DNA of 64,000 nt from Flavihumibacter fluvii (GCF_018595675.2 NZ_CP092333.1:1822001-1886000), one strand, 5' to 3'; positions 46,937-56,438 are shown, numbered from the stretch's first letter. A program made the numbers and translations. Notes: generated from the sequence alone by a model not told the origin.

Positions 46937-47344
46937 ATGAATAAAAAATTGCCGATCTGCCTGATTGTTTTAGGAATTGCTTTTACCAGCAGTATACTAC
47001 CTGACCAGGAATTGAAAGAAAGCATTAAAAGAGGACAGGAAGTATATGCCACCTCCTGTCAGAATTGCCACATGGAAGATGGAAAAGGAATGCCTGATAT
47101 CAATCCTCCACTAGCCAAGGCAGATTACCTGAAAAAGCCAACAAAAACATTGATCACTGTTATACTTGAAGGGCAATCCGGCGAAGTGGTGGTAAATGGT
47201 AAAAAGTATAACGGAATCATGCCAGCGATGGATTACCTGGATGATATGCAGATTGCCGATGTGCTTAATTATATGAATAACAGCTGGGGAAATAAAATAC
47301 CAGGGGTTGTTACACCGGCTGCGGTAAAAGCACAAAGAAAATAA
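46937..47344 (+). CDS. Class I c-type cytochrome
   Basis: 135-residue exported monohaem cytochrome. The haem site is Cys41-Gln-Asn-Cys-His45 (CQNCHMEDGKGMPDINPPLAKAD), and the distal Met is probably in YNGIMPAMDYL. An N-terminal signal peptide is present. It is placed directly before the two subunits of a molybdenum hydroxylase, for which such a cytochrome is a usual electron acceptor; the three genes are 36 and 20 bases apart. Confidence 0.92.
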   Translation: MNKKLPICLIVLGIAFTSSILPDQELKESIKRGQEVYATSCQNCHMEDGKGMPDINPPLAKADYLKKPTKTLITVILEGQSGEVVVNGKKYNGIMPAMDYLDDMQIADVLNYMNNSWGNKIPGVVTPAAVKAQRK

Positions 47345-47380
47345 AAAGCACAACTTTTTTTAACTACATAATCTTACACC

Positions 47381-47836
47381 ATGGCTATTTTTAAATTAAA
47401 GATAAACGGGACCAACAAACAAGTTGATGTGGATCCCGCCACACCCATTCTTTGGGTTTTGCGCGAGCACCTGAATATGCCGGGCACAAAATATGGCTGT
47501 GGCGTTGCCATGTGCGGTGCCTGTACTATTCATTTAAATGGTACGGCAGTCCGCTCCTGCCAATTGCCTGTTTCTGCAGTGGGAAACAAGGAGGTCGTAA
47601 CGATCGAAGGCCTTTCTGCAAATGGTGATCATCCGGTGCAAAAAGCCTGGCTGGAGCATGATGTTGCCCAGTGCGGGTATTGCCAGACCGGGCAAATCAT
47701 GACTGCTGCTGCATTATTGAAAGCTACACCCAAACCGTCGGATGCACAGATAGAGGCTGCGATGACCGGTAATATCTGCCGGTGTGGTACCTACCTGCGT
47801 ATCAGAGAAGCCATCAAATCAGCTGCTAACCAATAA
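47381..47836 (+). CDS. (2Fe-2S)-binding small subunit of a xanthine-dehydrogenase-family enzyme (IorA-like)
   Basis: 151-residue iron-sulfur subunit. The plant-type ferredoxin cluster is [24 protein letters not shown], and the second all-helical cluster is [16 protein letters not shown] followed by [16 protein letters not shown]. Both sets of four cysteines are present. It passes electrons from the molybdenum subunit encoded next to an external acceptor, probably the cytochrome encoded before it. The length fits the isoquinoline 1-oxidoreductase alpha subunit group, which lacks a separate FAD subunit. Confidence 0.95.
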   Translation: MAIFKLKINGTNKQVDVDPATPILWVLREHLNMPGTKYGCGVAMCGACTIHLNGTAVRSCQLPVSAVGNKEVVTIEGLSANGDHPVQKAWLEHDVAQCGYCQTGQIMTAAALLKATPKPSDAQIEAAMTGNICRCGTYLRIREAIKSAANQ

Positions 47837-47856
47837 CCAATTTCAAAGCATTCACC

Positions 47857-50112
47857 ATGGAAAAAAATACACCTACACATAGCAGACGTTCCTTTTTAAG
47901 ATCATCCATGCTTGCCGGCGGCGGCCTCATGATTAGTTTTAGTGGATTTGCACGATTCAGTCCGGCTGGTTCTCTTAATGAACCCGATCTACCGGAACAA
48001 TGGTATGAGCTAACCGGCTATATCAAAATTAGTCCGGACAATAGTATAAAGATCTTCAATCCAAATCCGGAATTTGGACAGAACGTGATGACCTCACTGC
48101 CCATGATCATCGCCGAGGAATTGGATGTGGACTGGCAAAATATCGCAGTGGAAATGGGGCCGCATGACAATGTTAAATTAGGGCCGCAATTTGCCGGCGG
48201 CAGCAATTCAATCCGGATGTATTGGAAACCCCTAAGGGAAGCAGGGGCAGCGGCCCGCCAAATGCTGAAAGTGGCTGCAGCGCAAACCTGGGGAGTTCCT
48301 GTGGAAGAAGTGACTACTAAAGCCGGAATGCTTTTACATGACAAAAGCGGAAAATCCGGCAAGTATGGCGATTTTGCTTCAAAGGCTGCCGGCATTCCTA
48401 TACCAAAAGGAGTAAAACTGAAAGAGGTTAAGAATTTTAAGGTAGTGCGGCACTCCAGGCAGAATGTTGAAGGTGTGAAAATCGTAACCGGTAAACCGCT
48501 TTTTGGCATGGATTATACCCATGAAGGTATGCTGATCGCCATGATTCATCATCCTCCTGCTTTCGGTATGAAACTGGCTTCTTTTGATGCGGCTGAAACC
48601 CTGAAAATGCCGGGTATCAAGGATGTCTTCAGCATGAAATTATTTGATGATGGTTTTGAGCAGGCTGGTTTCGATACGCGGACTTACAATGATCTGCTGG
48701 TAGTGGTTGGCAAAACCACCTGGGAGGTAATGAATGCCCGTAAAAAACTGAAAGTAACCTGGGCACCGATCAGCGAGACCAAAGAAGTCGTTGCTGGTTT
48801 CCGGGGTAAGTCTGAGGTTGTTGTACCAGCCGGACTGGAAAGTACTGTATCGCAAATGGCAAAGATGGCGGAGTATGCGAAGAAGCCAGCCAAGCAATTG
48901 CGGAAAGACGGCGACCCTGAAACGGCGTTCAGGAATGCGGCCCAGGTTTTAGAGCGCACCTACAATGCACCTTTTTTGGCACACAACTGTATGGAGCCCA
49001 TGAATTTCTTCGCACATGTAACAGATGACAGCGCCTTGTTGGTTGGACCTTTACAGGCACCCGGCTGGGTAGAGCCGACCTTATCAAAAATATTAAAACT
49101 GCCGCCCGAAAAAATTGAGATCAAAATGTCGCGGATGGGTGGTGGCTTTGGACTCAGGGCATATGGCCATTATGTTTATGAAGCGGCACTGATCTCAAAA
49201 AAAATAAAAGCCCCTGTGAAACTGGTCTACAGCCGGGAAGATGATATGACTTACGGTATCTATCGCCCCATGTACACTGCAACCTATCGTGCTGCACTGG
49301 ATGCCAATAAGAATTTAATCGGCTTTCATGTAACGGGCGGCGGCATTCCGGAAAATCCCATTCACCAAAACAGGTTTCCAGCCGGTGCGGTAGACAACTA
49401 CCTGGCCGATGGCTGGGAAATACCTTCCAATATTACTATTGGAGCATTCAGGGCACCCCGGTCAAATTTTAATGCAGCAGCAGAGCAATCCTTCCTGGAC
49501 GAGCTGGCTGAGCTGATGGGTAAAGATCCCATCGATTTCCGGCTCGAACTATTACAGCGAGCCAAAGAAAAGCCTGTTGGTACAAACAATGAATATGATG
49601 CGGACCGGTATGCCGGCGTATTACGGTTGGTGAAAGAAAAATCCGGCTGGAATAATGCGGAGAATAAAAAGTACAGCCGCGGAGTAGCTGCATATTTTTG
49701 CCACAACTCTTATGCAGCACATGTTGTGGATATCGTAAAAAAGGATGGTCAGCCCTATGTTGAACGGGTCTTCAGTGCTGTGGATTGCGGTGTTGTAATT
49801 AATCCGGATGCTGCCATCAACATGGTGCAGGGCGCTGTGGTGGACGGCATCGGCAATGCTTTCTATGGCGGATTAACGCATAAAGATGGTGTTACAGAAC
49901 AAAACAACTTCAATCGATACAGGATGATCCGGCTCAAGGAAGCACCCCAAAAAATTGAAGTCAATTTTGTAGAAAATGATATTGATCCTACCGGTTTGGG
50001 CGAACCACCTTTCCCACCAGTTTTTGGTGCAGTTGCTAATGCATTATATAAAAGCATGGGAAAGCGATTTTATAATCAGCCTTTTGTAAATGATTTCAAA
50101 GATAAATCCTGA
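47857..50112 (+). CDS. Molybdopterin-binding large subunit (IorB-like aldehyde/N-heterocycle dehydrogenase)
   Basis: 751-residue molybdenum hydroxylase subunit. The N-terminus has a Tat-type signal (SRRSFLRSSMLAGGG), so the enzyme is exported after folding. Two regions bind the molybdenum cofactor: GPHDNVKLGPQFAGGSNSI and, later, MGGGFGLRAYGHYVYEAA, GAFRAPRSNFNAAAEQSFLDEL and DPTGLGEPPFPPVFGAVANAL, the last holding the catalytic Glu region. The length and single-polypeptide layout match IorB-type enzymes that oxidise aldehydes or N-heterocycles; the substrate here is unknown. Last gene of the AraC-linked run, followed by a strong hairpin. Confidence 0.93.
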   Translation: MEKNTPTHSRRSFLRSSMLAGGGLMISFSGFARFSPAGSLNEPDLPEQWYELTGYIKISPDNSIKIFNPNPEFGQNVMTSLPMIIAEELDVDWQNIAVEMGPHDNVKLGPQFAGGSNSIRMYWKPLREAGAAARQMLKVAAAQTWGVPVEEVTTKAGMLLHDKSGKSGKYGDFASKAAGIPIPKGVKLKEVKNFKVVRHSRQNVEGVKIVTGKPLFGMDYTHEGMLIAMIHHPPAFGMKLASFDAAETLKMPGIKDVFSMKLFDDGFEQAGFDTRTYNDLLVVVGKTTWEVMNARKKLKVTWAPISETKEVVAGFRGKSEVVVPAGLESTVSQMAKMAEYAKKPAKQLRKDGDPETAFRNAAQVLERTYNAPFLAHNCMEPMNFFAHVTDDSALLVGPLQAPGWVEPTLSKILKLPPEKIEIKMSRMGGGFGLRAYGHYVYEAALISKKIKAPVKLVYSREDDMTYGIYRPMYTATYRAALDANKNLIGFHVTGGGIPENPIHQNRFPAGAVDNYLADGWEIPSNITIGAFRAPRSNFNAAAEQSFLDELAELMGKDPIDFRLELLQRAKEKPVGTNNEYDADRYAGVLRLVKEKSGWNNAENKKYSRGVAAYFCHNSYAAHVVDIVKKDGQPYVERVFSAVDCGVVINPDAAINMVQGAVVDGIGNAFYGGLTHKDGVTEQNNFNRYRMIRLKEAPQKIEVNFVENDIDPTGLGEPPFPPVFGAVANALYKSMGKRFYNQPFVNDFKDKS

Positions 50113-50132
50113 TGTTCGGATGAACTGTCTCC

Positions 50133-50162
50133 GCGGTGCAGCACACTACCCTGCTGCACCGC
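50133..50162 (+). terminator. Strong hairpin after the molybdenum hydroxylase operon
   Basis: A perfect 11-bp stem (GCGGTGCAGCA and its complement, 8-nt loop) lies 20 bases past the stop. A second shorter hairpin (CGGAC/GTCCG, 50163-50177) follows. No T run is present, so it may be a Rho-dependent end or an mRNA-protecting element rather than a classical terminator. Confidence 0.55.
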
Positions 50163-50245
50163 CGGACGGCAGGTCCGCTGAAAAACAAGTCCGTTGAAAT
50201 TTCTTAATTCTCAGGTGAACAATTAATTATTACAGTTCAATTCTC

Positions 50246-51169
50246 CTAATACTGCTCATACCAACTGAACTTATCATGAACAATTTGTGATTTCCCCTTT
50301 TTTAAATAATCCAACAATGATAAAGACACAGGGGAATGCTTCTTTCCTTTCAACCAGATTAAACTCCAGGTAGTCTTAATTGGCAAGCCGTTTACAGGTA
50401 TTATTTGTAATTCATTATTGTGTAGTTCATTCCTGATTCCTATTAACGGCATGATGGAATAACCCAAGCCTGCCAATACTGCCTGTTTCACTGCCTCATT
50501 AGAGGTCAACTCCATCTTTTTCAATACAGATAAACTATTGCGTTCAATAAAACTCTCCATGGTCTGCCTCGTACCTGACCCCTTTTCCCTGAATATCAAA
50601 GGCAAATCTTTAAATATATCTTTTGTTTTAATGCCTTTCTTAAATTTTGTATTGGTATTACCTACCAGGTATAATTTATTCTGTAGCAAATCCAGTTTTT
50701 CAATATGTAGTGTAGTTGGCAAAATAGAAACAAGGGCAAAATCCACTTCGTTGTTTTCCAGGCTCTCCACAACTTTATTCTTATTGGTAACATCCATCAA
50801 TAATTCAATTCCTGCATGCTGTTGCATAAAATCCGCCAGGAAATAAGGCATTACATATTTTCCGGTTGAAACTATTGACATCTTCAACCTGCCGGACAAC
50901 TGCCCTTTATAAGCCAAAGTTTTATAGTTTATAGCATACACCTGGTTGATGATATTCTCAGCCGCTTCTGCAATTTCCCTTCCAAAATCTGTTATGTAAA
51001 TTTTCCTACCAACCACCTCCGTTAGTGGAATATCAAACTGGTCCTGAAAATTTTTTAGCTGAATAGAAACCGCAGGTTGTGTAAGGTGCAGCTCTTCTGA
51101 TGCTTTCGTTACACTTTGTGTTTGTACGATTTTTAAGAATATCTGCAATTGGTTTAACGTATAATTCAT
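50246..51169 (-). CDS. LysR-family transcriptional regulator
   Basis: 307-residue regulator. The N-terminal winged helix-turn-helix is clear (FLKIVQTQSVTKASEELHLTQPAVSIQLKNFQDQF, about 11-45). The substrate-binding domain follows (LSGRLKMSIVSTGKYVMPYFLADF, then VDFALVSILP and LAGLGYSIMPLIGI). It is divergent from the isocitrate dehydrogenase gene with 94 bases between, the usual LysR arrangement, so it probably controls that gene. The ligand is unknown. Confidence 0.9.
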   Translation of the reverse strand: MNYTLNQLQIFLKIVQTQSVTKASEELHLTQPAVSIQLKNFQDQFDIPLTEVVGRKIYITDFGREIAEAAENIINQVYAINYKTLAYKGQLSGRLKMSIVSTGKYVMPYFLADFMQQHAGIELLMDVTNKNKVVESLENNEVDFALVSILPTTLHIEKLDLLQNKLYLVGNTNTKFKKGIKTKDIFKDLPLIFREKGSGTRQTMESFIERNSLSVLKKMELTSNEAVKQAVLAGLGYSIMPLIGIRNELHNNELQIIPVNGLPIKTTWSLIWLKGKKHSPVSLSLLDYLKKGKSQIVHDKFSWYEQY

Positions 51170-51193
51170 AAGTTTTTGTTATGGTTATCATTT

Positions 51194-51201
51194 CAAAGAT
51201 A
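51194..51201 (-). promoter_or_regulatory. Candidate -7 box of the LysR gene
   Basis: TATCTTTG on the minus strand is a full match to TAnnTTTG and lies 24 bases before the start of the LysR gene. No -33 element is seen. On the other strand TAACCTTTG (51227-51235) is a weaker candidate for the isocitrate dehydrogenase gene. Confidence 0.4.
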
Positions 51202-51263
51202 AATATAAACTTATGTATTAGAATACTAACCTTTGCAGCGTTAAATAACAAACCCCATTTAAA

Positions 51264-52700
51264 ATGACAAAAATTACAGTAGCAAAAGGAGATGGCATAG
51301 GGCCTGAGATAATGGATGCCACATTAGAAATAATTTTAGCAGCAGGTGCTAAAATTGAAATTGAAGAAATTGAAGTGGGCGAAAAAGTTTACCTGGCCGG
51401 TAATACATCCGGTATTGCGCCAGAAGCCTGGGATACCATCCGGCGGAACAAAATATTCCTGAAAGCACCTATCACCACACCTCAGGGCGGCGGGTACAAA
51501 AGCCTGAATGTCACCACCCGAAAATTTCTTGGATTGTATTCAAATGTAAGGCCTTGCAGGAGTTTGCATCCATTTGTAAGTACCAAGCATCCCGTGATGG
51601 ATATAGTTATTATAAGGGAAAACGAAGAAGATTTGTATGCTGGCATTGAACACCAGCAGACGGACGAGGTGATACAATGCCTGAAGTTAATAAGCAGGCC
51701 GGGATGTGAGAAAATTGTCCGGTATGCTTTTGAATATGCCAAACAGCAAAACCGCAAAAAAGTAACCTGCTTCACAAAAGACAATATAATGAAGCAAACA
51801 GACGGCTTGTTTCACCAGGTCTTTGATGAGATTGCCAGGGAGTACCCGGAAATAAAAAACGAACATTGGATTATAGATATTGGTGCTGCTAAAATGGCTG
51901 ATACTCCGGAAGCATTTGATGTAATCGTTATGCCAAATTTATATGGAGATGTGCTAAGCGATGTGGCTGCCCAGATAACAGGTTCAGTTGGACTGGCAGG
52001 TTCCGCCAATATAGGGGAAGAATGTTCTATGTTTGAAGCCATCCATGGCTCGGCGCCAAGAATAGCCGGGCAAAATACAGCCAATCCATCGGGCTTATTG
52101 CAAGGCGCTATTATGATGCTGAACCATATCGGGCAATCTGAAGTGGCAGAAAAGATTCAAAATGCCTGGCTCAAAACACTGGAAGATGGGATTCATACCT
52201 ACGATATTTACAAGGAAGGAACCAGCAAACAAAAGGTTGGCACAAAAGAATTTGCAAAGGCGGTAATCGCAAATCTTGGTGTCAAACCATCTATTCTAAA
52301 ACCTGTTTCATACGCTAACAATACAGCTTTAAACCTGCCCAGATACAAACGTAAACCTGCTGCAAAAAAAGAGCTGGCAGGAGTTGATGTATTTGTTCAT
52401 TGGACTGGCAATAACCCTGAGGAGTTAGCCGAGCGGGTGAAAAAAATTGAAAGTAATGGTATACAACTTACCATGATTACAAACAGGGGTATTAAAGTTT
52501 GGCCTGATGGGTTTAAAGAAACATTTTGTACCGACCACTGGAGATGCAGATTTAAACCTAATGATGGTGCTGGCATAAATAAAACCAACATCATTGAAAT
52601 CTTAAAAAGTGCCCTCAATGAAAACATTGATACCATAAAAACAGAAAACCTGTATTCATTTGATGGTAAATCAGCTTACTCATTAGGTCAAGGTCAATAA
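51264..52700 (+). CDS. icd: NADP-dependent isocitrate dehydrogenase, Thermus-type
   Basis: 478-residue decarboxylating dehydrogenase of the isocitrate/isopropylmalate family. Landmarks are AKGDGIGPEIMDATLEII at the N-terminus, the substrate-binding NVRPCRSLHPFVSTKHPVMDIVIIRENEEDLYAG, the metal-binding DVIVMPNLYGDVLSDVAAQITGSVGLAGSANIG and EAIHGSAPRIAGQNTANPSG. The extra C-terminal ~140 residues are typical of the long Thermus/Rickettsia-type enzyme. It makes 2-oxoglutarate and NADPH in the TCA cycle. It is followed closely by two small paralogous genes of unknown function, and a LysR regulator is divergent. Confidence 0.9.
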   Translation: MTKITVAKGDGIGPEIMDATLEIILAAGAKIEIEEIEVGEKVYLAGNTSGIAPEAWDTIRRNKIFLKAPITTPQGGGYKSLNVTTRKFLGLYSNVRPCRSLHPFVSTKHPVMDIVIIRENEEDLYAGIEHQQTDEVIQCLKLISRPGCEKIVRYAFEYAKQQNRKKVTCFTKDNIMKQTDGLFHQVFDEIAREYPEIKNEHWIIDIGAAKMADTPEAFDVIVMPNLYGDVLSDVAAQITGSVGLAGSANIGEECSMFEAIHGSAPRIAGQNTANPSGLLQGAIMMLNHIGQSEVAEKIQNAWLKTLEDGIHTYDIYKEGTSKQKVGTKEFAKAVIANLGVKPSILKPVSYANNTALNLPRYKRKPAAKKELAGVDVFVHWTGNNPEELAERVKKIESNGIQLTMITNRGIKVWPDGFKETFCTDHWRCRFKPNDGAGINKTNIIEILKSALNENIDTIKTENLYSFDGKSAYSLGQGQ

Positions 52701-52710
52701 ACCCAATAAT

Positions 52711-52956
52711 ATGAATATACAACTCATCCAAGGAGAATTTAGTGCCAACGATGCCTTAGCACTCATAACCGAGATGATACATATAAAAATCAAGTATCAT
52801 GAAAATAAAATTGCAGCAAACAGCCATGAAGAAGACATAAAGTACAGGGAATCAAAAATAAAAAAACTCCAGAAAGACCTCTTTGAATTGAGAAATAAGA
52901 TAGGAGTAAAAAGTAATCAGGTAAAATTAGATGCCATCATTAAAATAGAACAATAA
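52711..52956 (+). CDS. Small coiled-coil protein, member 1 of a tandem pair
   Basis: 81-residue cytoplasmic protein, ten bases after the isocitrate dehydrogenase. The N-terminal part (IQLIQGEFSANDALALI) is followed by a long charged helix (KIKYHENKIAANSHEEDIKYRESKIKKLQKDLFELRNKIG), likely a coiled coil. It shares a pattern with the next protein: I-x-G-x-F, an acidic DA, paired hydrophobics and KI-(H/K)-(F/Y)-HE. I do not recognise a family. Its stop and the next ATG overlap (TAATG). Confidence 0.7.
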   Translation: MNIQLIQGEFSANDALALITEMIHIKIKYHENKIAANSHEEDIKYRESKIKKLQKDLFELRNKIGVKSNQVKLDAIIKIEQ

Positions 52957-53237
52957 TGAATAAAGCCGAAAAACTAATACTTATTAAAGGCACTTTCAAC
53001 GATGAAGATGCTAAAGAAATTCTAATGAATATATTTTCTGCCAAAATACACTTTCATGAATTAAAAAATTTTAGTTCACAGGAACGCTTTGGAAAGGAAG
53101 ATGAAACCGCTAAAAAAAGAATACCTGATCTAAAAAGAAGTATCGATAAAATAGAAGATAAAATTGCTGAAGCCAGGGCAAAAAACAAGAAACTGGTCAT
53201 TACCTCTGAGATTAATATATCACTTTCGGATGATTAG
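52956..53237 (+). CDS. Small coiled-coil protein, member 2 of a tandem pair
   Basis: 93-residue paralogue of the preceding small protein, translationally coupled to it by a one-base overlap. The shared N-terminal motif reads ILIKGTFNDEDAKEILMNIFSAKIHFHELKN; the rest is a charged helix (KKRIPDLKRSIDKIEDKIAEARAKNKK). No catalytic motif and no signal peptide. Its position suggests a partner or regulator protein for something encoded or controlled with isocitrate dehydrogenase, but this is inference only. Confidence 0.7.
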   Translation: MNKAEKLILIKGTFNDEDAKEILMNIFSAKIHFHELKNFSSQERFGKEDETAKKRIPDLKRSIDKIEDKIAEARAKNKKLVITSEINISLSDD

Positions 53238-53344
53238 TAATTTCTTATCCGGTGGCAAAAGGTATTGGTACGAGCCTGGAGTTGCGCAGCTTTCGTTCGA
53301 ATTTAAAATTTAGTTTCTTTAACTTGAGGGGCAAACTCCGGTGA

Positions 53345-54664
53345 ATGAAGCAAATCAGCATTTTTTTAGGCCTAACCTTCCTCCTGCTTGCCTGTAACCA
53401 ACAGCCGCCAAAACCTGCGCCACCGGATATCAACCAATTGGCTGAAAAATATGTTCGCCTCGCGCTGGATATCGGCCGGTATGATTCTTCCTTTGTCGAT
53501 GCCTATTATGGTCCCGACTCTTTAAAAGCCACCGGCTCCAAAAAAGACAGGTTCCCGAAAGACAGCTTTTTAGCGGAGGTGCAACAGTTGCAGGTTGCGC
53601 TTTCGGAGGTTATTCTTGCATCTAAGAATGATACCATTCTGCTTAGATCGAATTGGATGAAGGCCCAACTGACGGCATTCGGACGACGGATAAAAATATT
53701 CTCGGGTGAGTATGAGGACTTTGATGTGGAATCGCTGGACTTATTTGGTGTTGCAGCGCCTGTGTACCCTGAATCACATTACCAGGGCCTGGTGGCCCAA
53801 CTGGATGGTATCCTGCCCGGATCAGGCGCTATCAATGAAAGATTCCAGTCAATGGCCAACCGCTTTATAATTCCCAAAGCAAAATTGGATACCGTTTTCC
53901 ATGCCGCTATAGCTGAATGTCGGAAACAGACGGCAGCACATTATGCCATTCCGGCTAATGAGAATTTTGCGCTGGAATTTGTTACGAATAAACCCTGGAA
54001 TGGGTACAACTGGTATAAAGGCAATTATCAAAGCCTGATACAGATCAATACCGACCTGCAGATTTTTATTGACCGGGCTATTGATGTGGGCAGCCATGAA
54101 AGTTACCCAGGGCATCACGTGTATAATATGCTGCTGGAGAAAAACCTGTACCACGACAAAGGCTGGGTGGAAATTTCCCTGTACCCGCTGTTCAGCCCGC
54201 AGTCACTGATCGCGGAAGGCTCAGCCAACTATGGGATTGACCTGGTATTTCCCGGTATCGACAGCAAAGTGGCTTTCTGCAAAAACGTGCTGCTGCCACT
54301 GGCCGGTTTGGATACAACAGGCGTCAGCACTTATTTTAAGGCATTGGCCATAAAGGGGCAGCTAAACTTCGCCCGCAATGAAGTGGGTCGCGGCATGCTG
54401 AATAACACCATGGATTCGGCCACCAGCCTGCGCTGGTTAAAAGACTATTGCCTCATGAATGATGAAACTGCCAAAAAAAGCATCCAATTCATTACGGTTA
54501 ACCGCAGCTATGTCATCAATTACAATTACGGAATGCAACTGATCAAAAATTATATTGACGCAAAAGGTGGTGGTGAGGTCAACCCGGAAAAAAGCTGGGA
54601 TATCTTTAAAGACCTGTTAAGCAATCCTGTGCTGCCGACGGATTTATTAATTACGGGTAAATAA
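53345..54664 (+). CDS. DUF885-family lipoprotein, predicted metallo-hydrolase
   Basis: 439-residue envelope protein with a lipoprotein signal (Cys17 in FLLLAC). The C-terminal half has the DUF885 signature HESYPGHHVYNMLLEKNL, which supplies the metal-binding His and Glu residues, followed by LIAEGSANYGIDLVF with another Glu. DUF885 proteins are related to zinc peptidases; the natural substrate is unknown. It is shorter than the usual 550-600 residue members. Single gene, convergent with the next. Confidence 0.8.
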   Translation: MKQISIFLGLTFLLLACNQQPPKPAPPDINQLAEKYVRLALDIGRYDSSFVDAYYGPDSLKATGSKKDRFPKDSFLAEVQQLQVALSEVILASKNDTILLRSNWMKAQLTAFGRRIKIFSGEYEDFDVESLDLFGVAAPVYPESHYQGLVAQLDGILPGSGAINERFQSMANRFIIPKAKLDTVFHAAIAECRKQTAAHYAIPANENFALEFVTNKPWNGYNWYKGNYQSLIQINTDLQIFIDRAIDVGSHESYPGHHVYNMLLEKNLYHDKGWVEISLYPLFSPQSLIAEGSANYGIDLVFPGIDSKVAFCKNVLLPLAGLDTTGVSTYFKALAIKGQLNFARNEVGRGMLNNTMDSATSLRWLKDYCLMNDETAKKSIQFITVNRSYVINYNYGMQLIKNYIDAKGGGEVNPEKSWDIFKDLLSNPVLPTDLLITGK

Positions 54665-54716
54665 CCTTAAGTAAAGGCAATTCCCTACTGCACTTTATTC
54701 ACCTTCTTTTCCCTTT

Positions 54717-55343
54717 TCATCTTTTCAAAAGTTTAAAACCGATTTCCCTGCCTTGCCCCTGAAACATGGCCAGGTTTATCCAAAACCAGGCAAATTGTTC
54801 CATCAACTCGAACTTGTCGTTACCACCAATATGATAACATTCGGCAAATCCTGCGTCTTTGGCTAATTGTATGGCCGCGGCTTTTCCTTTTTCGCTGTCG
54901 CCTGCAACAAACAGATCAAGGGCTAAGCTGCCGTAATTTGGATTTTGCATATTGTTGGCGCCAGTAGTATTGAAGCATTTCACCACATCCTTCGTTTGTG
55001 TGTTGTCCAGAATGGCATCTGTTGTGTGCTTATATCCCTGTGGTCCCTTGCCCATTACAATATTCATGGCATCAACAATAATTTTACCTGTGGTATCACC
55101 CAAAGACTTTACAACTTCAACTGTTGAAGGTGCAGGAGTAGAAACCAAAATAATCTCACATTGCCTTACTGCATTTTCAATTGTTGTAAACCTGTCCTCG
55201 CCAATTTCAGTGGCCAGTTTTATATTCTTTTCACTCAAAGGAAATCTGGCTCCAATTAATACCATATGGCCAGCCTTTACCCACTTTTTTGCTAATGCTC
55301 CGCCTACATTTCCTGAACCTATAATGGCTATTTTCATTTTCAT
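54717..55343 (-). CDS. NAD(P)-binding F420 reductase-like protein
   Basis: 208-residue Rossmann-fold protein of the NADP oxidoreductase coenzyme-F420-dependent family. The nucleotide loop is IAIIGSGNVGGALAKKWVKAGH; later segments are ILVSTPAPSTVEVVKSLGD, IIVDAMNIVMG and KCFNTTGANNMQNPNYG. Despite the name, bacteria like this do not make F420, so NADPH is the likely cofactor. The start at 55343 or the ATG two codons later both fit. Single gene. Confidence 0.83.
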   Translation of the reverse strand: MKMKIAIIGSGNVGGALAKKWVKAGHMVLIGARFPLSEKNIKLATEIGEDRFTTIENAVRQCEIILVSTPAPSTVEVVKSLGDTTGKIIVDAMNIVMGKGPQGYKHTTDAILDNTQTKDVVKCFNTTGANNMQNPNYGSLALDLFVAGDSEKGKAAAIQLAKDAGFAECYHIGGNDKFELMEQFAWFWINLAMFQGQGREIGFKLLKR

Positions 55344-55502
55344 GTATATATATTAATGTGTTAAAAGAATAAATACCGCTCATGTTAATAAACGTTTTTA
55401 CCCAACAATAATATGCTGCAGTTCGTTTCCAGGCATCTGCCACACCTATTGAACAACCAGGTTTGTCCTGTTACCCACTTCAATAATTGGATCCGGCTTT
55501 TT

Positions 55503-56438
55503 TCAAAAGATGTAGCCGTTTTCGGGTGCTGATTTTCCAGGCAGATCGACTTCGCCCAACATTTCCCGCAAATCTATTTCTATGGTATTACACATAGCAG
55601 TGAGCGGCACATCAGTAATTCTGTTTTCAAAAGGGTCTTCGTTCACTTGTCCCACTTTACCAATGATGGCAAATACAAAAGAAATGATTATCGAAACCGG
55701 TATCATTAGGTAGTCCATATTCGTTCTGGTAAATTCACCAATCAAAGCGAATGGTAAAAGCAATATAAACGTATAAAGAAAAAGTCTTGTAAAGTAATCA
55801 TATTGCCGAAGCAGCGGCGTATTCTTAATTCTTTCGCAACCGCCCTGATAATTGGCTAAAGCCAACAGCTGTCCTTCCATTTGGAAACTGTCAAAACCGC
55901 CAAGGGTTCCGTTTGCCATTGCTTCATAAATTTTTTTACCGGTGAGTAAATGCAAATAATTGGGTTTGTTTTGAATAATTTCAAGCGCAGAGAACTCCTG
56001 ATCTGATAGAAATGGCTTTAATTCCTGCCAATTGGCCTGTTTCCTTAAATGCAAACGCAAAGCATGAACCCAGGCAATCAACCTGTAAACCATCTCATTT
56101 TTAAACTTTTCGCTTCTGTCTTTATCAAAATTTTGCTGATTTGAATGGCTTTCGGTAAAAGTGATCACCAATCGGGCCAAAACCCGGCTTGAATTGATAA
56201 TTCCTCCCCAAAGGGTTCTTGCTTCCCACCAACGGCTGTATGCACTGTTGTTCCGGAATGCAATGAATATGGCTAAGGCACTTCCCAAAATAGCCGCAAT
56301 TGAAAATGGCAGGGTAATGGCAGTTACGCTATTTTTATGCAGAAAAAAAACCACAAGTGCCGTACAAACTGAAAAAGCCAATTCAGCTTTTACATACTGA
56401 ATAACCCTTATTGGGTGGAAATTTCTTTTTACTATCAT
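55503..56438 (-). CDS. Bestrophin-family membrane protein
   Basis: 311-residue membrane protein of the bestrophin/UPF0187 (RFP-TM) family, which form ion channels. The N-terminal half has two membrane helices (LAFSVCTALVVFFLH, then LPFSIAAILGSALAIFIAFRNNSAYSRWWEARTLWGGI, the latter being the family signature). Two more membrane segments occur around residues 210-260, and the C-terminus carries the cytosolic NRITDVPLTAMCNTIEIDLREMLGE motif. Its start overlaps the preceding gene by four bases (ATGA), so they are translationally coupled. Confidence 0.9.
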   Translation of the reverse strand: MIVKRNFHPIRVIQYVKAELAFSVCTALVVFFLHKNSVTAITLPFSIAAILGSALAIFIAFRNNSAYSRWWEARTLWGGIINSSRVLARLVITFTESHSNQQNFDKDRSEKFKNEMVYRLIAWVHALRLHLRKQANWQELKPFLSDQEFSALEIIQNKPNYLHLLTGKKIYEAMANGTLGGFDSFQMEGQLLALANYQGGCERIKNTPLLRQYDYFTRLFLYTFILLLPFALIGEFTRTNMDYLMIPVSIIISFVFAIIGKVGQVNEDPFENRITDVPLTAMCNTIEIDLREMLGEVDLPGKSAPENGYIF

